Assembly (NCBI RefSeq): GCF_003514505.1
Contig: NZ_DOPX01000008.1
Location: 36,023-100,022 of the forward strand
Reading direction: 5' to 3'
Length of the DNA stretch: 64,000 nucleotides
DNA from: Proteiniclasticum sp.
GTDB taxonomy: Bacteria > Bacillota > Clostridia > Clostridiales > Clostridiaceae
The notes beneath the pieces are model-generated. The model was not told where the DNA came from, ran no database searches, and saw only the letters and a program-made list of their open reading frames with translations. The translations under genes were made by a program, and so were the position numbers. Below are positions 16,753-26,400 of this stretch, piece by piece; positions within the stretch are counted from its first letter, which is position 1; each line of letters starts with the position of its first letter.

Positions 16753-17469
16753 ATGAGTGAACCGAAATACAAAAGAGTCATGCTGAAACTATCTGGCGAA
16801 TCATTGGCTGGTAAAAATGGATTTGGCATAGATTTTACTGTAGCCAAGAGAATTGCCGAAGAAATCAAAGGTCTTGTGGACATGGGCGTTGAAGTGGGAG
16901 CAGTCATTGGTGCAGGAAACATTTGGAGAGGACGCGAAGGAAGTGGAATGGACCGGGTGACAGCGGACAACATGGGAATGCTTGCCACTTGTATCAATGC
17001 ACTTGCATTGCAGAACTCATTAGAAGACCTCGGTATTGAAACAAGAGTGCAGTCTGCCATTGAAATGCGGGAGATTGCGGAGCCTTTCATCAGAAGGCGT
17101 GCTGTCAGGCATCTGGAAAAAGGCCGGGTAGTAATTTTTGCGGCAGGTTCAGGGAACCCCTACTTCACAACAGATACTGCAGCAGCACTTCGTGCAGCGG
17201 AGATTGATGCAGAATGTATACTGCTCGCTAAGAAAGTGGACGGAGTTTATGATATGGATCCCAATGTTTATCCGGAAGCGGTGAAGTTTGACAAGTTAAC
17301 ATACCGCGATGTCATTGAAAAAGATCTGAAAGTCATGGACATTACAGCAATCACACTGTGCAAAGACAACGAAATTCCAATCATTGTCTTTGGTCTTGAT
17401 GGTGAAGGAAATATTTTAAAAGCCATAATGGGTGAAGCCAATGGTACTATTATCGACTGTAATGAATAA
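16753..17469 (+). CDS. pyrH: UMP kinase
   Basis: 238-aa bacterial uridylate kinase of the amino-acid-kinase fold, UMP + ATP to UDP + ADP. Key stretches: YKRVMLKLSGESLAG, VGAVIGAGNIWRGREG, DRVTADNMGMLATCINALAL, IFAAGSGNPYFTTDTAAALR and the C-terminal TAITLCKDNEIPIIVF. ATG 16753 (MSEPKYKRVM) follows GGAGG; an upstream ATG at 16732 overlaps the -10 box. It leads the pyrH-frr-uppS-cdsA unit. Confidence 0.98.
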   Translation: MSEPKYKRVMLKLSGESLAGKNGFGIDFTVAKRIAEEIKGLVDMGVEVGAVIGAGNIWRGREGSGMDRVTADNMGMLATCINALALQNSLEDLGIETRVQSAIEMREIAEPFIRRRAVRHLEKGRVVIFAAGSGNPYFTTDTAAALRAAEIDAECILLAKKVDGVYDMDPNVYPEAVKFDKLTYRDVIEKDLKVMDITAITLCKDNEIPIIVFGLDGEGNILKAIMGEANGTIIDCNE

Positions 17470-17499
17470 GCTGAATAATAAATAATAGGAGGATCGACT

Positions 17500-18051
17500 A
17501 TGTTTAAAGATTTAATGAAAACCATGGAAGAAAAGATGGGGAAGTCCATCAGTAATCTGGAGGCTGAACTTGCCACATTAAAAGCTGGACGGGCCAATCC
17601 TACCATGCTGGACCGGATCGAAGTTGAGTATTATGGAAGCATGGTACCAATCAGTCAGGTGGGGAACATCTCAGCACCAGAACCACGAGTGCTTATGATT
17701 ACACCTTGGGAAAAATCTGCTTTGAAGGCCATCGAAAAAGCCATCAATATGTCTGAGCTGAACATCAATCCGAACAATGACGGATCCGTCATTCGCCTAA
17801 TTGTGCCTGAACTGACAGAAGAAACCAGAAAGAATCTGGTAAAGGTGGTACATAAAAAAGGAGAAGAGGCAAAGATTGCCATCAGATCCATTAGAAGAGA
17901 TGTCATTGAAAAGATCAAGGGAATGAAAAAAGAAGTCTCTGAAGATGAAGTGAAGAAGGGCGAAGAAGACGTTCAGAAGAAAGTGGATGAGTTCATCAAG
18001 AAAGTAGACAAGATTCTGCAGAATAAAGAAAAAGAGATCATGACTGTATAG
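17500..18051 (+). CDS. frr: ribosome recycling factor
   Basis: 183-aa RRF that, with EF-G, splits post-termination ribosomes. It is a tRNA-shaped two-domain protein: long helices with LATLKAGRANPTMLDRIEVE near the start and LTEETRKNLVKVVHKKGEEA in the middle. Length is close to the typical 185. ATG 17500 follows AGGAGG. Confidence 0.98.
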   Translation: MFKDLMKTMEEKMGKSISNLEAELATLKAGRANPTMLDRIEVEYYGSMVPISQVGNISAPEPRVLMITPWEKSALKAIEKAINMSELNINPNNDGSVIRLIVPELTEETRKNLVKVVHKKGEEAKIAIRSIRRDVIEKIKGMKKEVSEDEVKKGEEDVQKKVDEFIKKVDKILQNKEKEIMTV

Positions 18052-18075
18052 TTTCCATTTGAAAGAAGGTAAGAC

Positions 18076-18843
18076 ATGTTTGGTATTTTTAAGAAGACGG
18101 GTACAGTGGAAGCAATTGATGCAGTACTGGATATGGAAAGAATCCCGAAGCATATCGGCATTATTATGGATGGCAATGGCCGGTGGGCGAAGAAGAGAAA
18201 TCTGCCAAGAACCATGGGTCACAAGGCGGGAGTAGAGACTATAAGAAGAATACTAAAAGAATGCAATCGCTTAGGGGTCAGGTTCCTGACCCTCTATGCT
18301 TTTTCCACTGAAAACTGGAAACGGCCAAAAGAGGAAGTGAATGCCCTGATGTCTCTTCTGATCGAATATTTGAAAAATGAGCTGAAAGAGCTTCATGACA
18401 ACAACGTCGTGGTGAACTATGTGGGGAATACAGAAAGACTTCCCTTGAAGGCTCAAGAAGCACTGAAAGAAGCCTGGGAACTTACGAAAAATAATACTGG
18501 GGTACAGATGAATCTCGCATTAAACTATGGTGGACGTGAGGAGATTCTTCATGGCATCAGAGAACTTGTTGTGGCTGTGGAAGAGCACAGATTTTCCATG
18601 GAGGACCTCACAGAGGAGTCTTTCAAAGAATTTCTGTATACAAAAGGTCAGCCGGACCCGGAACTGATCATAAGACCCAGCGGGGAACTCCGGTTGTCAA
18701 ATTTTCTGCTTTATCAGGGCGCATACAGCGAATTATGGTTCAATCAGATTTTTTGGCCGGATTTCACAGAAGCACATCTGAGACAGGCGATTTCAGATTA
18801 TCAGAAACGAGACCGCCGATTTGGGGGAGTAAAGGGTGAATAA
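18076..18843 (+). CDS. uppS: undecaprenyl diphosphate synthase
   Basis: 255-aa cis-prenyltransferase that adds eight isopentenyl units to farnesyl diphosphate, making the lipid carrier for peptidoglycan. IGIIMDGNGRWAKKR carries the essential Asp32. HKAGVETIRRI, TLYAFSTENWKRPK, IIRPSGELRLSNFLLYQ and AYSELWFN are the other family blocks. ATG 18076 follows GAAGGT. The end overlaps cdsA by 8 bases. Confidence 0.97.
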   Translation: MFGIFKKTGTVEAIDAVLDMERIPKHIGIIMDGNGRWAKKRNLPRTMGHKAGVETIRRILKECNRLGVRFLTLYAFSTENWKRPKEEVNALMSLLIEYLKNELKELHDNNVVVNYVGNTERLPLKAQEALKEAWELTKNNTGVQMNLALNYGGREEILHGIRELVVAVEEHRFSMEDLTEESFKEFLYTKGQPDPELIIRPSGELRLSNFLLYQGAYSELWFNQIFWPDFTEAHLRQAISDYQKRDRRFGGVKGE

Positions 18844-19627
18844 TCGATATATAGGAGCACTGATTCTGGCTCCATTTCTACTTCTGATTTTTTTGGGTGG
18901 ATGGTATTTGAAAGCAGCTGTACTATTTCTGTCTTTTCGTGGACTCTTTGAGTATTTTCATGTGGTCCGTAAGAAAGGTCATAGTCCGGTATCCTTCATA
19001 GGATACAGTGTGCTGCTCTCCTATTATGCGGTTGTGCTGTTTGTTCCCGATCCGTTGGCGCATGTGGGTGTTCTTATAGCGCTTATGACAGCGGTTCTGT
19101 TTATCTATATGGTCTTTGATGAAAAGATCAATATTGCGGACGTAGGGATTACTGTCTCAGGATTTGTATATACAGGAGTTTTGTTCAGTTTTCTGATTTT
19201 GCTGGGTGATAAAGAACAGGGGATGTACTACGTTCCTCTTGTTTTTGTAATTTCATGGGTCTGTGATACTTTGGCCTACTATTCTGGAAGACTGTTTGGG
19301 AAACATAAGCTCAATGAGCGAGTGAGCCCCAAAAAGACTGTAGAAGGAGCAGTTGGAGGTTTACTTGGGGGAACCATTGGCGCTTTGATTCTCGGATATT
19401 TTATTTCTGCAGAATCCGGAGCGAATATTGCTCATTTTGCCATCATTGGCTTAATGGGGGCGTTTTTTGGACAAATCGGAGATCTGGCAGCTTCTGCTAT
19501 CAAAAGATATGCAGGGGAGAAGGATTATCCCAAGCTAATCCCAGGGCACGGTGGAGTGCTTGACAGGTTTGATTCAATCTTATTTGTCGCCCTCATTGTG
19601 TATGTCTATACAACATATGTTTTATAG
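18836..19627 (+). CDS. cdsA: phosphatidate cytidylyltransferase
   Basis: 263-aa integral membrane enzyme, phosphatidate + CTP to CDP-diacylglycerol, the precursor used by PgsA encoded later in this window. Several hydrophobic helices are visible. The CDS signature lies at the C terminus: SAIKRYAGEKDYPK followed by LIPGHGGVLDRFDSILF. The GTG at 18836 lies inside the end of uppS behind GGGGGAG. It is followed by a good terminator. Confidence 0.96.
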   Translation: MNNRYIGALILAPFLLLIFLGGWYLKAAVLFLSFRGLFEYFHVVRKKGHSPVSFIGYSVLLSYYAVVLFVPDPLAHVGVLIALMTAVLFIYMVFDEKINIADVGITVSGFVYTGVLFSFLILLGDKEQGMYYVPLVFVISWVCDTLAYYSGRLFGKHKLNERVSPKKTVEGAVGGLLGGTIGALILGYFISAESGANIAHFAIIGLMGAFFGQIGDLAASAIKRYAGEKDYPKLIPGHGGVLDRFDSILFVALIVYVYTTYVL

Positions 19628-19671
19628 AACATGACGTGATGCCGTTATTTCATGGCTACACATCCATCTAT

Positions 19672-19704
19672 AAAAAAGAGTCATTCCTTTGGCATGGCTC
19701 TTTT
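19672..19704 (+). terminator. rho-independent terminator after cdsA
   Basis: AAAAGAGTCAT (19674-19684) pairs with ATGGCTCTTTT (19694-19704), one G-U pair; ends the pyrH-cdsA transcript. Confidence 0.8.
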
Positions 19705-19759
19705 CTCATTTTGATACCAAAAAATTAAAGATGTTCATAAGAATTTTAAATAATATATA

Positions 19760-19788
19760 TTGTATTGTCCCGAGGTTAGAGGTATATT
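19760..19788 (+). promoter_or_regulatory. promoter for the small ribbon-helix-helix gene
   Basis: TTGTAT at 19760-19765, 17 bases, TATATT at 19783-19788; AT-rich surroundings. Confidence 0.5.
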
Positions 19789-19833
19789 ATATACAACAGT
19801 AAATTTGTCATATGTACAAAGAGGAGGGAGCTT

Positions 19834-19971
19834 ATGAAAAAAGAGCCTAAAACCAAGATACTGTTTACATTACCTGTCGAACTGAAGGAAGAACTGTTGA
19901 AGGAAGCTGAAAAAGAAAACCGCTCGCTGAACAACTATATTCTGACCCTTCTTCTGAAAAGAACCAAGTAA
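19834..19971 (+). CDS. small ribbon-helix-helix (Arc/CopG-like) protein
   Basis: 45-aa protein from ATG 19834 behind GAGGAGGG. KILFTLPVELKEELLKEAEK followed by ENRSLNNYILTLLLKR has the Arc-type pattern: a short beta strand with alternating polar residues, then two helices, the second beginning with a Ser-Leu-Asn-Asn-Tyr/Ile turn. Such proteins dimerise and bind DNA through the strand. It has its own promoter and terminator and lies alone between cdsA and dxr, with no toxin partner. Target unknown. An RNA-chaperone or structural role cannot be excluded. Confidence 0.85.
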   Translation: MKKEPKTKILFTLPVELKEELLKEAEKENRSLNNYILTLLLKRTK

Positions 19972-19996
19972 TGACATTTTTGTATGACGTGTAAAG

Positions 19997-20023
19997 AGTC
20001 CGAAGTTATCTTCGGGCTTTTTT
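19997..20023 (+). terminator. rho-independent terminator after the RHH gene
   Basis: AGTCCGAAG (19997-20005), loop TTAT, CTTCGGGCT (20010-20018), then a T-run. Confidence 0.88.
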
Positions 20024-20184
20024 GATTTCATAGAACTGGAAGGACAGAACGATCTATCCTTCAGAGTATCCTCATGGAGTGTAGTGAAGATTTGTGTTAG
20101 AATAATAGAGCATCTGGAGTCAGTTTCTAGGTGAGCTGAACTGAAGTATCATTTTTTTGTAGGAATTTCTTAATAATTCTCTAG

Positions 20185-20190
20185 TATAAT
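20185..20190 (+). promoter_or_regulatory. -10 element before dxr
   Basis: Perfect TATAAT, 41 bases before the dxr start, but no good -35 at 16-18 bases. It is a candidate for the dxr-rseP-ispG-polC transcript. Confidence 0.4.
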
Positions 20191-20230
20191 AAAGTTCAAC
20201 CAGATTAGAAAAGGAAAGGGGTTATCCCAT

Positions 20231-21385
20231 TTGAAGAATATTGCGATTATAGGCGCATCCGGATCCATTGGAACGCAAACTCTGGATGTTTTGAGAAAAG
20301 AAAAAGATATTGTGCTCTCAGGGGTTACGGTACATAGAAATCTTTCGGTGTTGAAAGATATTATTGAAGAGTTCCATCCATCTGCTGTGGCAGTGACAGA
20401 TGAATCGATCATGGTGGAAGCGGAAGAGCTGTTGAAATCCATCGGCTTTCAGGGAGAAATCTCGTTTGGTTCTGAGGGTCTCATCCACATTTCGACACTT
20501 CCAGATACAGATACTGTCGTGACTTCACTTGTGGGAATGGTGGGCCTTAAGCCAACCATAGCTGCCATTGAGAATGGAAAGAACATTGCGCTTGCAAATA
20601 AAGAAACACTGGTAGCTGCGGGAGAACTTGTTATGCCTCTAGCAAAGAAGCACAATGTGCATATTCTACCGGTGGATTCTGAACACTCTGCAGTTTTTCA
20701 GAGTCTTCAGGGATCAAAGCACGAAGAAATACAAAAGATTATCCTGACTGCTTCAGGGGGCCCTTTTAGAGGGAAAGATCAGGCATTTTTAAAAACCGTC
20801 ACTCGCCAGATGGCCTTAAAACATCCGAACTGGGTGATGGGAGCGAAAATAACCATTGACTCCTCCACCCTTATGAACAAAGGGCTCGAGGTCATCGAGG
20901 CTAAATGGCTCTTTGATGTGGACTATGATCAGATTGAGGTACTGGTCCATCCTGAAAGCATCATCCATTCCATGGTGGAGTTTGTGGACAACAGTGTCAT
21001 TGCTCAGCTTGGGGCGCCTGATATGAGGCTGCCCATACAGTATGCACTCAATTATCCACACAGAACACGTTCCGTGGCAAAACCCTTGAACCTTTTAGAA
21101 ATATCAAAGCTGACTTTTGAAGCTCCGGATAGGGAAACGTTCAGAGCGTTGGACTTGGCATATACAGCTGGTAAAAGGGGAGGTCTACAGACCGCAGTAA
21201 TGAACAGTGCCAATGAAGAAGCGGTAGCGTTATTTCTGGAGAACCAGATACACTACCATGAAATTGTAGAAGTAGTGGAACAGGCCATGGATGCCTATAG
21301 AAATCTTGGTGAGATTTCGCTTGAAAAAGTGATTTCTGCCCATGATGAAGTTAAAATGTTTGTCCGTAACAAAATGAAGAGGTGA
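20231..21385 (+). CDS. dxr: 1-deoxy-D-xylulose 5-phosphate reductoisomerase
   Basis: 384-aa enzyme of the MEP isoprenoid pathway, DXP + NADPH to MEP. The N-terminal Rossmann loop is IAIIGASGSIGTQTLDVL. LANKETLVAAGELV is the conserved NADPH/substrate loop. HILPVDSEHSAVFQSL gives the metal-binding Asp-Ser-Glu, and SSTLMNKGLEVIEAKWLFD the catalytic loop. The start is TTG 20231, the only start that keeps the Rossmann strand intact, with AGGAAAGGGG upstream. Followed by rseP after 4 bases. Confidence 0.97.
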   Translation: MKNIAIIGASGSIGTQTLDVLRKEKDIVLSGVTVHRNLSVLKDIIEEFHPSAVAVTDESIMVEAEELLKSIGFQGEISFGSEGLIHISTLPDTDTVVTSLVGMVGLKPTIAAIENGKNIALANKETLVAAGELVMPLAKKHNVHILPVDSEHSAVFQSLQGSKHEEIQKIILTASGGPFRGKDQAFLKTVTRQMALKHPNWVMGAKITIDSSTLMNKGLEVIEAKWLFDVDYDQIEVLVHPESIIHSMVEFVDNSVIAQLGAPDMRLPIQYALNYPHRTRSVAKPLNLLEISKLTFEAPDRETFRALDLAYTAGKRGGLQTAVMNSANEEAVALFLENQIHYHEIVEVVEQAMDAYRNLGEISLEKVISAHDEVKMFVRNKMKR

Positions 21386-21389
21386 GAAC

Positions 21390-22394
21390 ATGTATTTAGT
21401 ATTATCAATATTTGCCTTTGGTCTTCTGGTCCTTGGGCATGAATTCGGTCATTTTATTGTTGCCAGACTCAATGGTGTCACCGTGGAAGAGTTTTCTGTA
21501 GGTATGGGTCCCAGGATCTTCAAGAAGCAAGGTAAGAATACCTTGTATTCTTTAAAAGCGCTGCCCATTGGTGGCTCTGTGAAAATGTACGGTGAGACTG
21601 CAGATGAGGAAGGAGAGGGTTCATTCTTCTCCAAAAGCCCTCTCAGAAAAATCAGTATCATTGCAGCAGGACCCATCATGAACATCATCATGGCTGTGTT
21701 GGTTCTCTTTGTCATCGTGATTTTCAACGGCTATTCCAGCAATGTGATTTCAGAGGTAATCCCTGACTCGCCTGCTGAGGAAGCTGGAATCATGGCAGGT
21801 GACAAAATTATTGGTGTCAATGGAGAAAAAGCCTACACATTTCAGGATGTTTCCACCTATATTGCGTATAACGGTTTACAGGAAGTCACTTTAGAGCTTG
21901 AGACAGCAAATGGAAGGGTCGTAAAGAAACTTACGCCAATGGAATCTGAAGGAAGAGCTTTGGTAGGAGTTGTACCGATATCAGAAACTGATCCTGGTGT
22001 TTTTGAAAGCATTGGTGCTGCGATTAATCAGGGAAGGTCATTGATTGCTCAAACGCTATTCTCACTAAAAGTGCTATTTACAGGGCGAGCTTCCATCAAT
22101 GATTTTGGTGGACCAGTCACAATCTTCAAAATATCCACAGAAGTCGCAAGTGTTTCTCTTTGGAATCTGGCATCCTTTGCTGCATTTCTCAGCATCAACC
22201 TAGCGGTTCTGAATCTCATTCCATTTCCAGCACTCGATGGAGGATGGATCCTGATTCTTCTGGTGGAACTGGTCAGCAGAAGGAAAATTCCGGATAAGTT
22301 CGTCGGGATATGGAACACCATCGGCTTTGCGATACTTATGAGTTTCATGCTGCTGATTACATTTAAGGATATCTTTTTACCAGGAGGCTTCTGA
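21390..22394 (+). CDS. rseP: site-2 zinc metalloprotease RseP/RasP
   Basis: 334-aa intramembrane protease that cleaves membrane-anchored anti-sigma factors and signal-peptide remnants. The zinc motif HEFGH (His17, Glu18, His21) is in the first transmembrane helix. A PDZ domain lies at about 110-190 (VIPDSPAEEAGIMAGDKIIG). The second metal-site motif is NLIPFPALDGGW in a late helix. ATG 21390 follows GAGGTG overlapping the dxr stop. Its last base is shared with the ispG start. Confidence 0.96.
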   Translation: MYLVLSIFAFGLLVLGHEFGHFIVARLNGVTVEEFSVGMGPRIFKKQGKNTLYSLKALPIGGSVKMYGETADEEGEGSFFSKSPLRKISIIAAGPIMNIIMAVLVLFVIVIFNGYSSNVISEVIPDSPAEEAGIMAGDKIIGVNGEKAYTFQDVSTYIAYNGLQEVTLELETANGRVVKKLTPMESEGRALVGVVPISETDPGVFESIGAAINQGRSLIAQTLFSLKVLFTGRASINDFGGPVTIFKISTEVASVSLWNLASFAAFLSINLAVLNLIPFPALDGGWILILLVELVSRRKIPDKFVGIWNTIGFAILMSFMLLITFKDIFLPGGF

Positions 22395-23446
22395 TGATTG
22401 AACGTCGACCAACGAGAAAAATCAAAATTAAAAATATGTATGTAGGTGGAGACAGCAAGATCAGCGTTCAGTCCATGACTAACACCGATACAAGAAATAT
22501 TGAAGCTACATTAGACCAGTCTAGAGCGTTGATGGTTGCAGGATGTGATATCATTCGTGTTGCTGTACCAGATCTGGAGGCGGCTGAAGCACTAAAAGAG
22601 ATTACAAGACAGCTGCCCATACCTGTTGTGGCAGATATTCACTTTGATTACCGCTTAGCCCTGAAGAGCATTGAAAATGGAATCTCAAAACTGAGAATCA
22701 ATCCAGGGAACATTGGCGGGAAGGACAAAGTGCGTCTTCTGGCTGAAGTCTGTAAAGATAAGGGAATTCCCATCCGGGTAGGTGTGAACTCAGGGTCCTT
22801 GGAGAAAGATCTACTTGAGAAGTATGGTCATGTGACGCCTGAAGCCCTGGTGGAAAGTGCGCTGCGTCATGTGGAGCTTCTGGAGGATGCCAACTTTTAT
22901 GACACCATCATCTCGATTAAGTCATCTGATGTTATGACCATGATGAACAGTTACCGTTTGCTTTCCAAAGAAGTGGATTATCCTCTCCACCTGGGTGTAA
23001 CGGAAGCTGGAACACCTTGGAGAGGAACCATCAAAAGCTCTGTGGGTATCGGAGGCCTTTTGTCCGAAGGTATTGGGGATACCATAAGAGTATCCTTAAC
23101 CGGAGACAGCATTGAGGAGATCAAAGTTGGAAGAGAGATTCTGAAATCTGTAGGGCATCTGAAAGATGGAATTGAGTTTGTGTCTTGTCCGACTTGCGGA
23201 AGGACTCAAATTGATCTGATTGGTATTGCGAATCAGGTGGAAGATGCTTTAAAAGACAGCAAGAAGAACATCAAGGTCGCAGTCATGGGATGTGTGGTCA
23301 ATGGACCTGGTGAAGCCCGGGAAGCGGACATCGGTATTGCTGGAGGAAACGGCATGGGGCTGATATTCAAGAAAGGCCTCATTATAAGAAGAGTGAAAGA
23401 AGAAGAGCTGGTTGCAGCCCTTTTGGAGGAAATTGACAAACTGTAA
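22394..23446 (+). CDS. ispG: 4-hydroxy-3-methylbut-2-enyl-diphosphate synthase (IspG/GcpE)
   Basis: 350-aa [4Fe-4S] enzyme of the MEP pathway, MEcPP to HMBPP. TIM-barrel opening: VQSMTNTDTRN and VVADIHFDYRLA. The cluster ligands are seen as SCPTCGRTQ (Cys265, Cys268) and GCVVNGPGEA (Cys300, Glu307). ATG 22394 follows AGGAGG and overlaps rseP by one base. Its cluster makes it a likely client of the SUF system encoded at 46565-51453. Confidence 0.97.
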   Translation: MIERRPTRKIKIKNMYVGGDSKISVQSMTNTDTRNIEATLDQSRALMVAGCDIIRVAVPDLEAAEALKEITRQLPIPVVADIHFDYRLALKSIENGISKLRINPGNIGGKDKVRLLAEVCKDKGIPIRVGVNSGSLEKDLLEKYGHVTPEALVESALRHVELLEDANFYDTIISIKSSDVMTMMNSYRLLSKEVDYPLHLGVTEAGTPWRGTIKSSVGIGGLLSEGIGDTIRVSLTGDSIEEIKVGREILKSVGHLKDGIEFVSCPTCGRTQIDLIGIANQVEDALKDSKKNIKVAVMGCVVNGPGEAREADIGIAGGNGMGLIFKKGLIIRRVKEEELVAALLEEIDKL

Positions 23447-23472
23447 TGATTAGGAAAGGAGGAGGGCTTTGA

Positions 23473-26400
23473 TTGGAAATTAATCACCTGCTCAGCAAAG
23501 AGTCCTCACTCTCTGCATATAAAATTCAAGACGTGCTGAAAGTAGAGTATCTCAAAAAACAAAATCAGTTCAGAGTTTTTCTAAAATCGTTCCGTGTTCT
23601 GGACCCTAAAGTGAAAGAACCCATCGGTAATTTCCTGAAGCATGTGACAGGACAGGAAAGTGAGACACTGATTGTCAATATCCTGGATCAGCTCACCCAC
23701 GAGAATATCCAGGATGTTCTCATGGGGATTTTTCTGTCAGAACCGCTTCGGTATAATTTTTTAAAAGATGCAGATGTCCATCTGGCAGAAGGGCATCTGA
23801 AAATCCAACATTACAGTCCCGTCCTCATTACGAATTTTAGAAGTCACGATGCAGTGAAGCATATTGAAACACTAATTTCCCAATACTACGGACAGAGCGT
23901 CCATGTGGAAACAGTGCTGAATGTTGCACTGACTCCTGAAAGAAAAGAACTAGATGTAAGCAAAGAACTTCACGCAGCAAGACAGGATTCTCAAGTCAGC
24001 GCAGAGCATAGGGTGGAGGCACCCAAAATGGTGATGCCTTCCAGAAAAGCACCTTTGGAGGAACCTGTAAAAGGACAAAAGAAATCTCAAGATGAGAATG
24101 TCATCTTTGGAAAAGCAATTAAAGAGCCAAGTGTCAGAATCAAAGAACTGGATGACAATGCTGGAATCTGTGTCATAGATGGCGAGGTTTTCAAAACAGA
24201 TGAAAAGAAACTAAGAAACGGGAAAACACTCCTTGTGCTGTATGTCACGGATTTGTCCAGCTCTATTGCAGTGAAAGTATTCCTGAAAGAAGGGGAAGAA
24301 CTTCCAATTAAGGCGGGCCAGGTGTTCCGGTTTAAAGGAAGCGTCACACTGGATATGTACTCGAAAGAGCTGACCATGATTGCCCGGGATATCTATAGAA
24401 TGGAAAAAGTAAAGAGAAAAGATACCGCAGCAGAAAAAAGGGTAGAACTTCATCTGCACACCAACATGAGCAGTATGGATGCCCTGGCTTCAGCGAAATC
24501 TGTTTTTTCTCTAGCCAAGGACTTTGGACACCGCGCCGTGGCCATAACGGATCATGGAGTTGTTCAGGCGTATCCCGAAGCTATGGATCAGGCGAAAGCT
24601 ACAGGAGTCAAGCCAATATATGGCATGGAGGCCTATGTAGTCAATGACGAAATGAATATCATTGAAAATATAGATGAGACATTGAAGGATCTTGTGATAT
24701 TCGATATTGAAACCACAGGATTCTCTTCTGTGAATGATAAGATCATCGAAATCGGTGCGGTGAAGGTAAGAGATGGTGAAGTCATTGATGAATTCTCGGC
24801 TTTCATCAATCCAGAACGTTCCATTCCATCAAAAATCACTGAATTGACAGGAATCACAGACACCATGGTGAAAGATGCACCACTCATTGGAGAGGTGATT
24901 CTTCAGTTTGAGGAATTCATCAGAAATGCGACCTTGGTTGCCCATAATGCCTACTTTGATGTGGGCTTCATTCGTAAGAATCTGGCAGATCTTGGACGAA
25001 GCATTCATAATCCCATCATGGATACTGTGCCTATGGCGAGATTCCTCTACCCTGATTTGAAAAGACACCGGCTGGATGTCATTTCAAAACACCTGGGAAT
25101 AGATATGGGATCACATCATAGAGCAGTGGATGATGCGAAGACCACTCATCGGATTCTTCTAAAGTCCATGGAAAAAATGGAAACCATGGGGATTCATTCC
25201 TTCAGAGAGCTGAATGAGCGAAGCAGAAAAGAGATGGATTATAAAAAACTGCCAATGTATCATACAACAATTCTTGTGAAGAATCTCACTGGTCTCAAGC
25301 ATCTTTATGAAATGGTGACGGAGTCCCATCTGAAGTCGTTCCACATGAAGCCCAGAATCAGAAAAAGTGTCCTGGAACAAAAGAGGGAAGGACTTTTATT
25401 GGGTTCTGCCTGTATCAATTCGGAACTTGTACGGTATATCATGGAAGGACGAACGGAAGACGAGATTCTGACCATGGCCTCCTACTATGACTATATTGAA
25501 GTGCAGCCTGTTGAAAACAACCTGGATCTTCTGAAGGACGGCCGTATTCAGGATATAGAGGGATTACGTGACCTGAACAGAAAACTGATCTCACTTGGTG
25601 AATCTCAAGGAAAAATCGTTGTAGCCACTGGAGATGTCCACTATTTGAATAAGGAAGACAAGTTCTATCGGAAAATCCTCCTGGCATCGCAAGGGTACAA
25701 CAATCAGAATGATGATCTAGACCTGTATTTCAGAAGCACAGATGAGATGCTGGATGCTTTCTCCTATCTTGGGCGTGATAAAGCCTATGAGATTGTTGTG
25801 AAAAATACCAATCTCATCGCAGACAGCATTGAGGACTTTCTTCCCATCCCCAAGGGGACATTCCCACCTAAGATTGATGGTGCGGATGAGGAAATCAGAG
25901 AAATGACCATGAAGGAAGCTCATAAACTCTACGGAGAGATCCTCCCTGAGGTGGTGGAAAAACGTGTGACAAAGGAACTGAACTCCATCATCAGCAATGG
26001 GTATGCCGTGCTTTATCTTATAGCGCACAAACTGGTTGCCAAGTCGCTTTCTGATGGATACCTTGTAGGATCAAGAGGTTCTGTGGGGTCTTCACTGGTT
26101 GCTACTTTTACAGGGATCACGGAAGTGAACGGACTTCCACCCCATTACCGATGCCCATCCTGCAGACATAATGAGTTCTTTTTGGATGGAAGTGTTTCAA
26201 GTGGTGCGGATTTACCGCTCAAAGACTGTCCGGAATGTGGATCTCCTTATGTTCGGGATGGACATGACATTCCCTTTGAAACCTTCCTGGGGTTTGAAGG
26301 GGATAAAGAACCTGATATTGACTTGAACTTCTCGGGAGAATATCAGGCAGTGGTTCATAAATACACAGAAGAGCTCTTTGGTGAAGGATATGTGTTCAAG

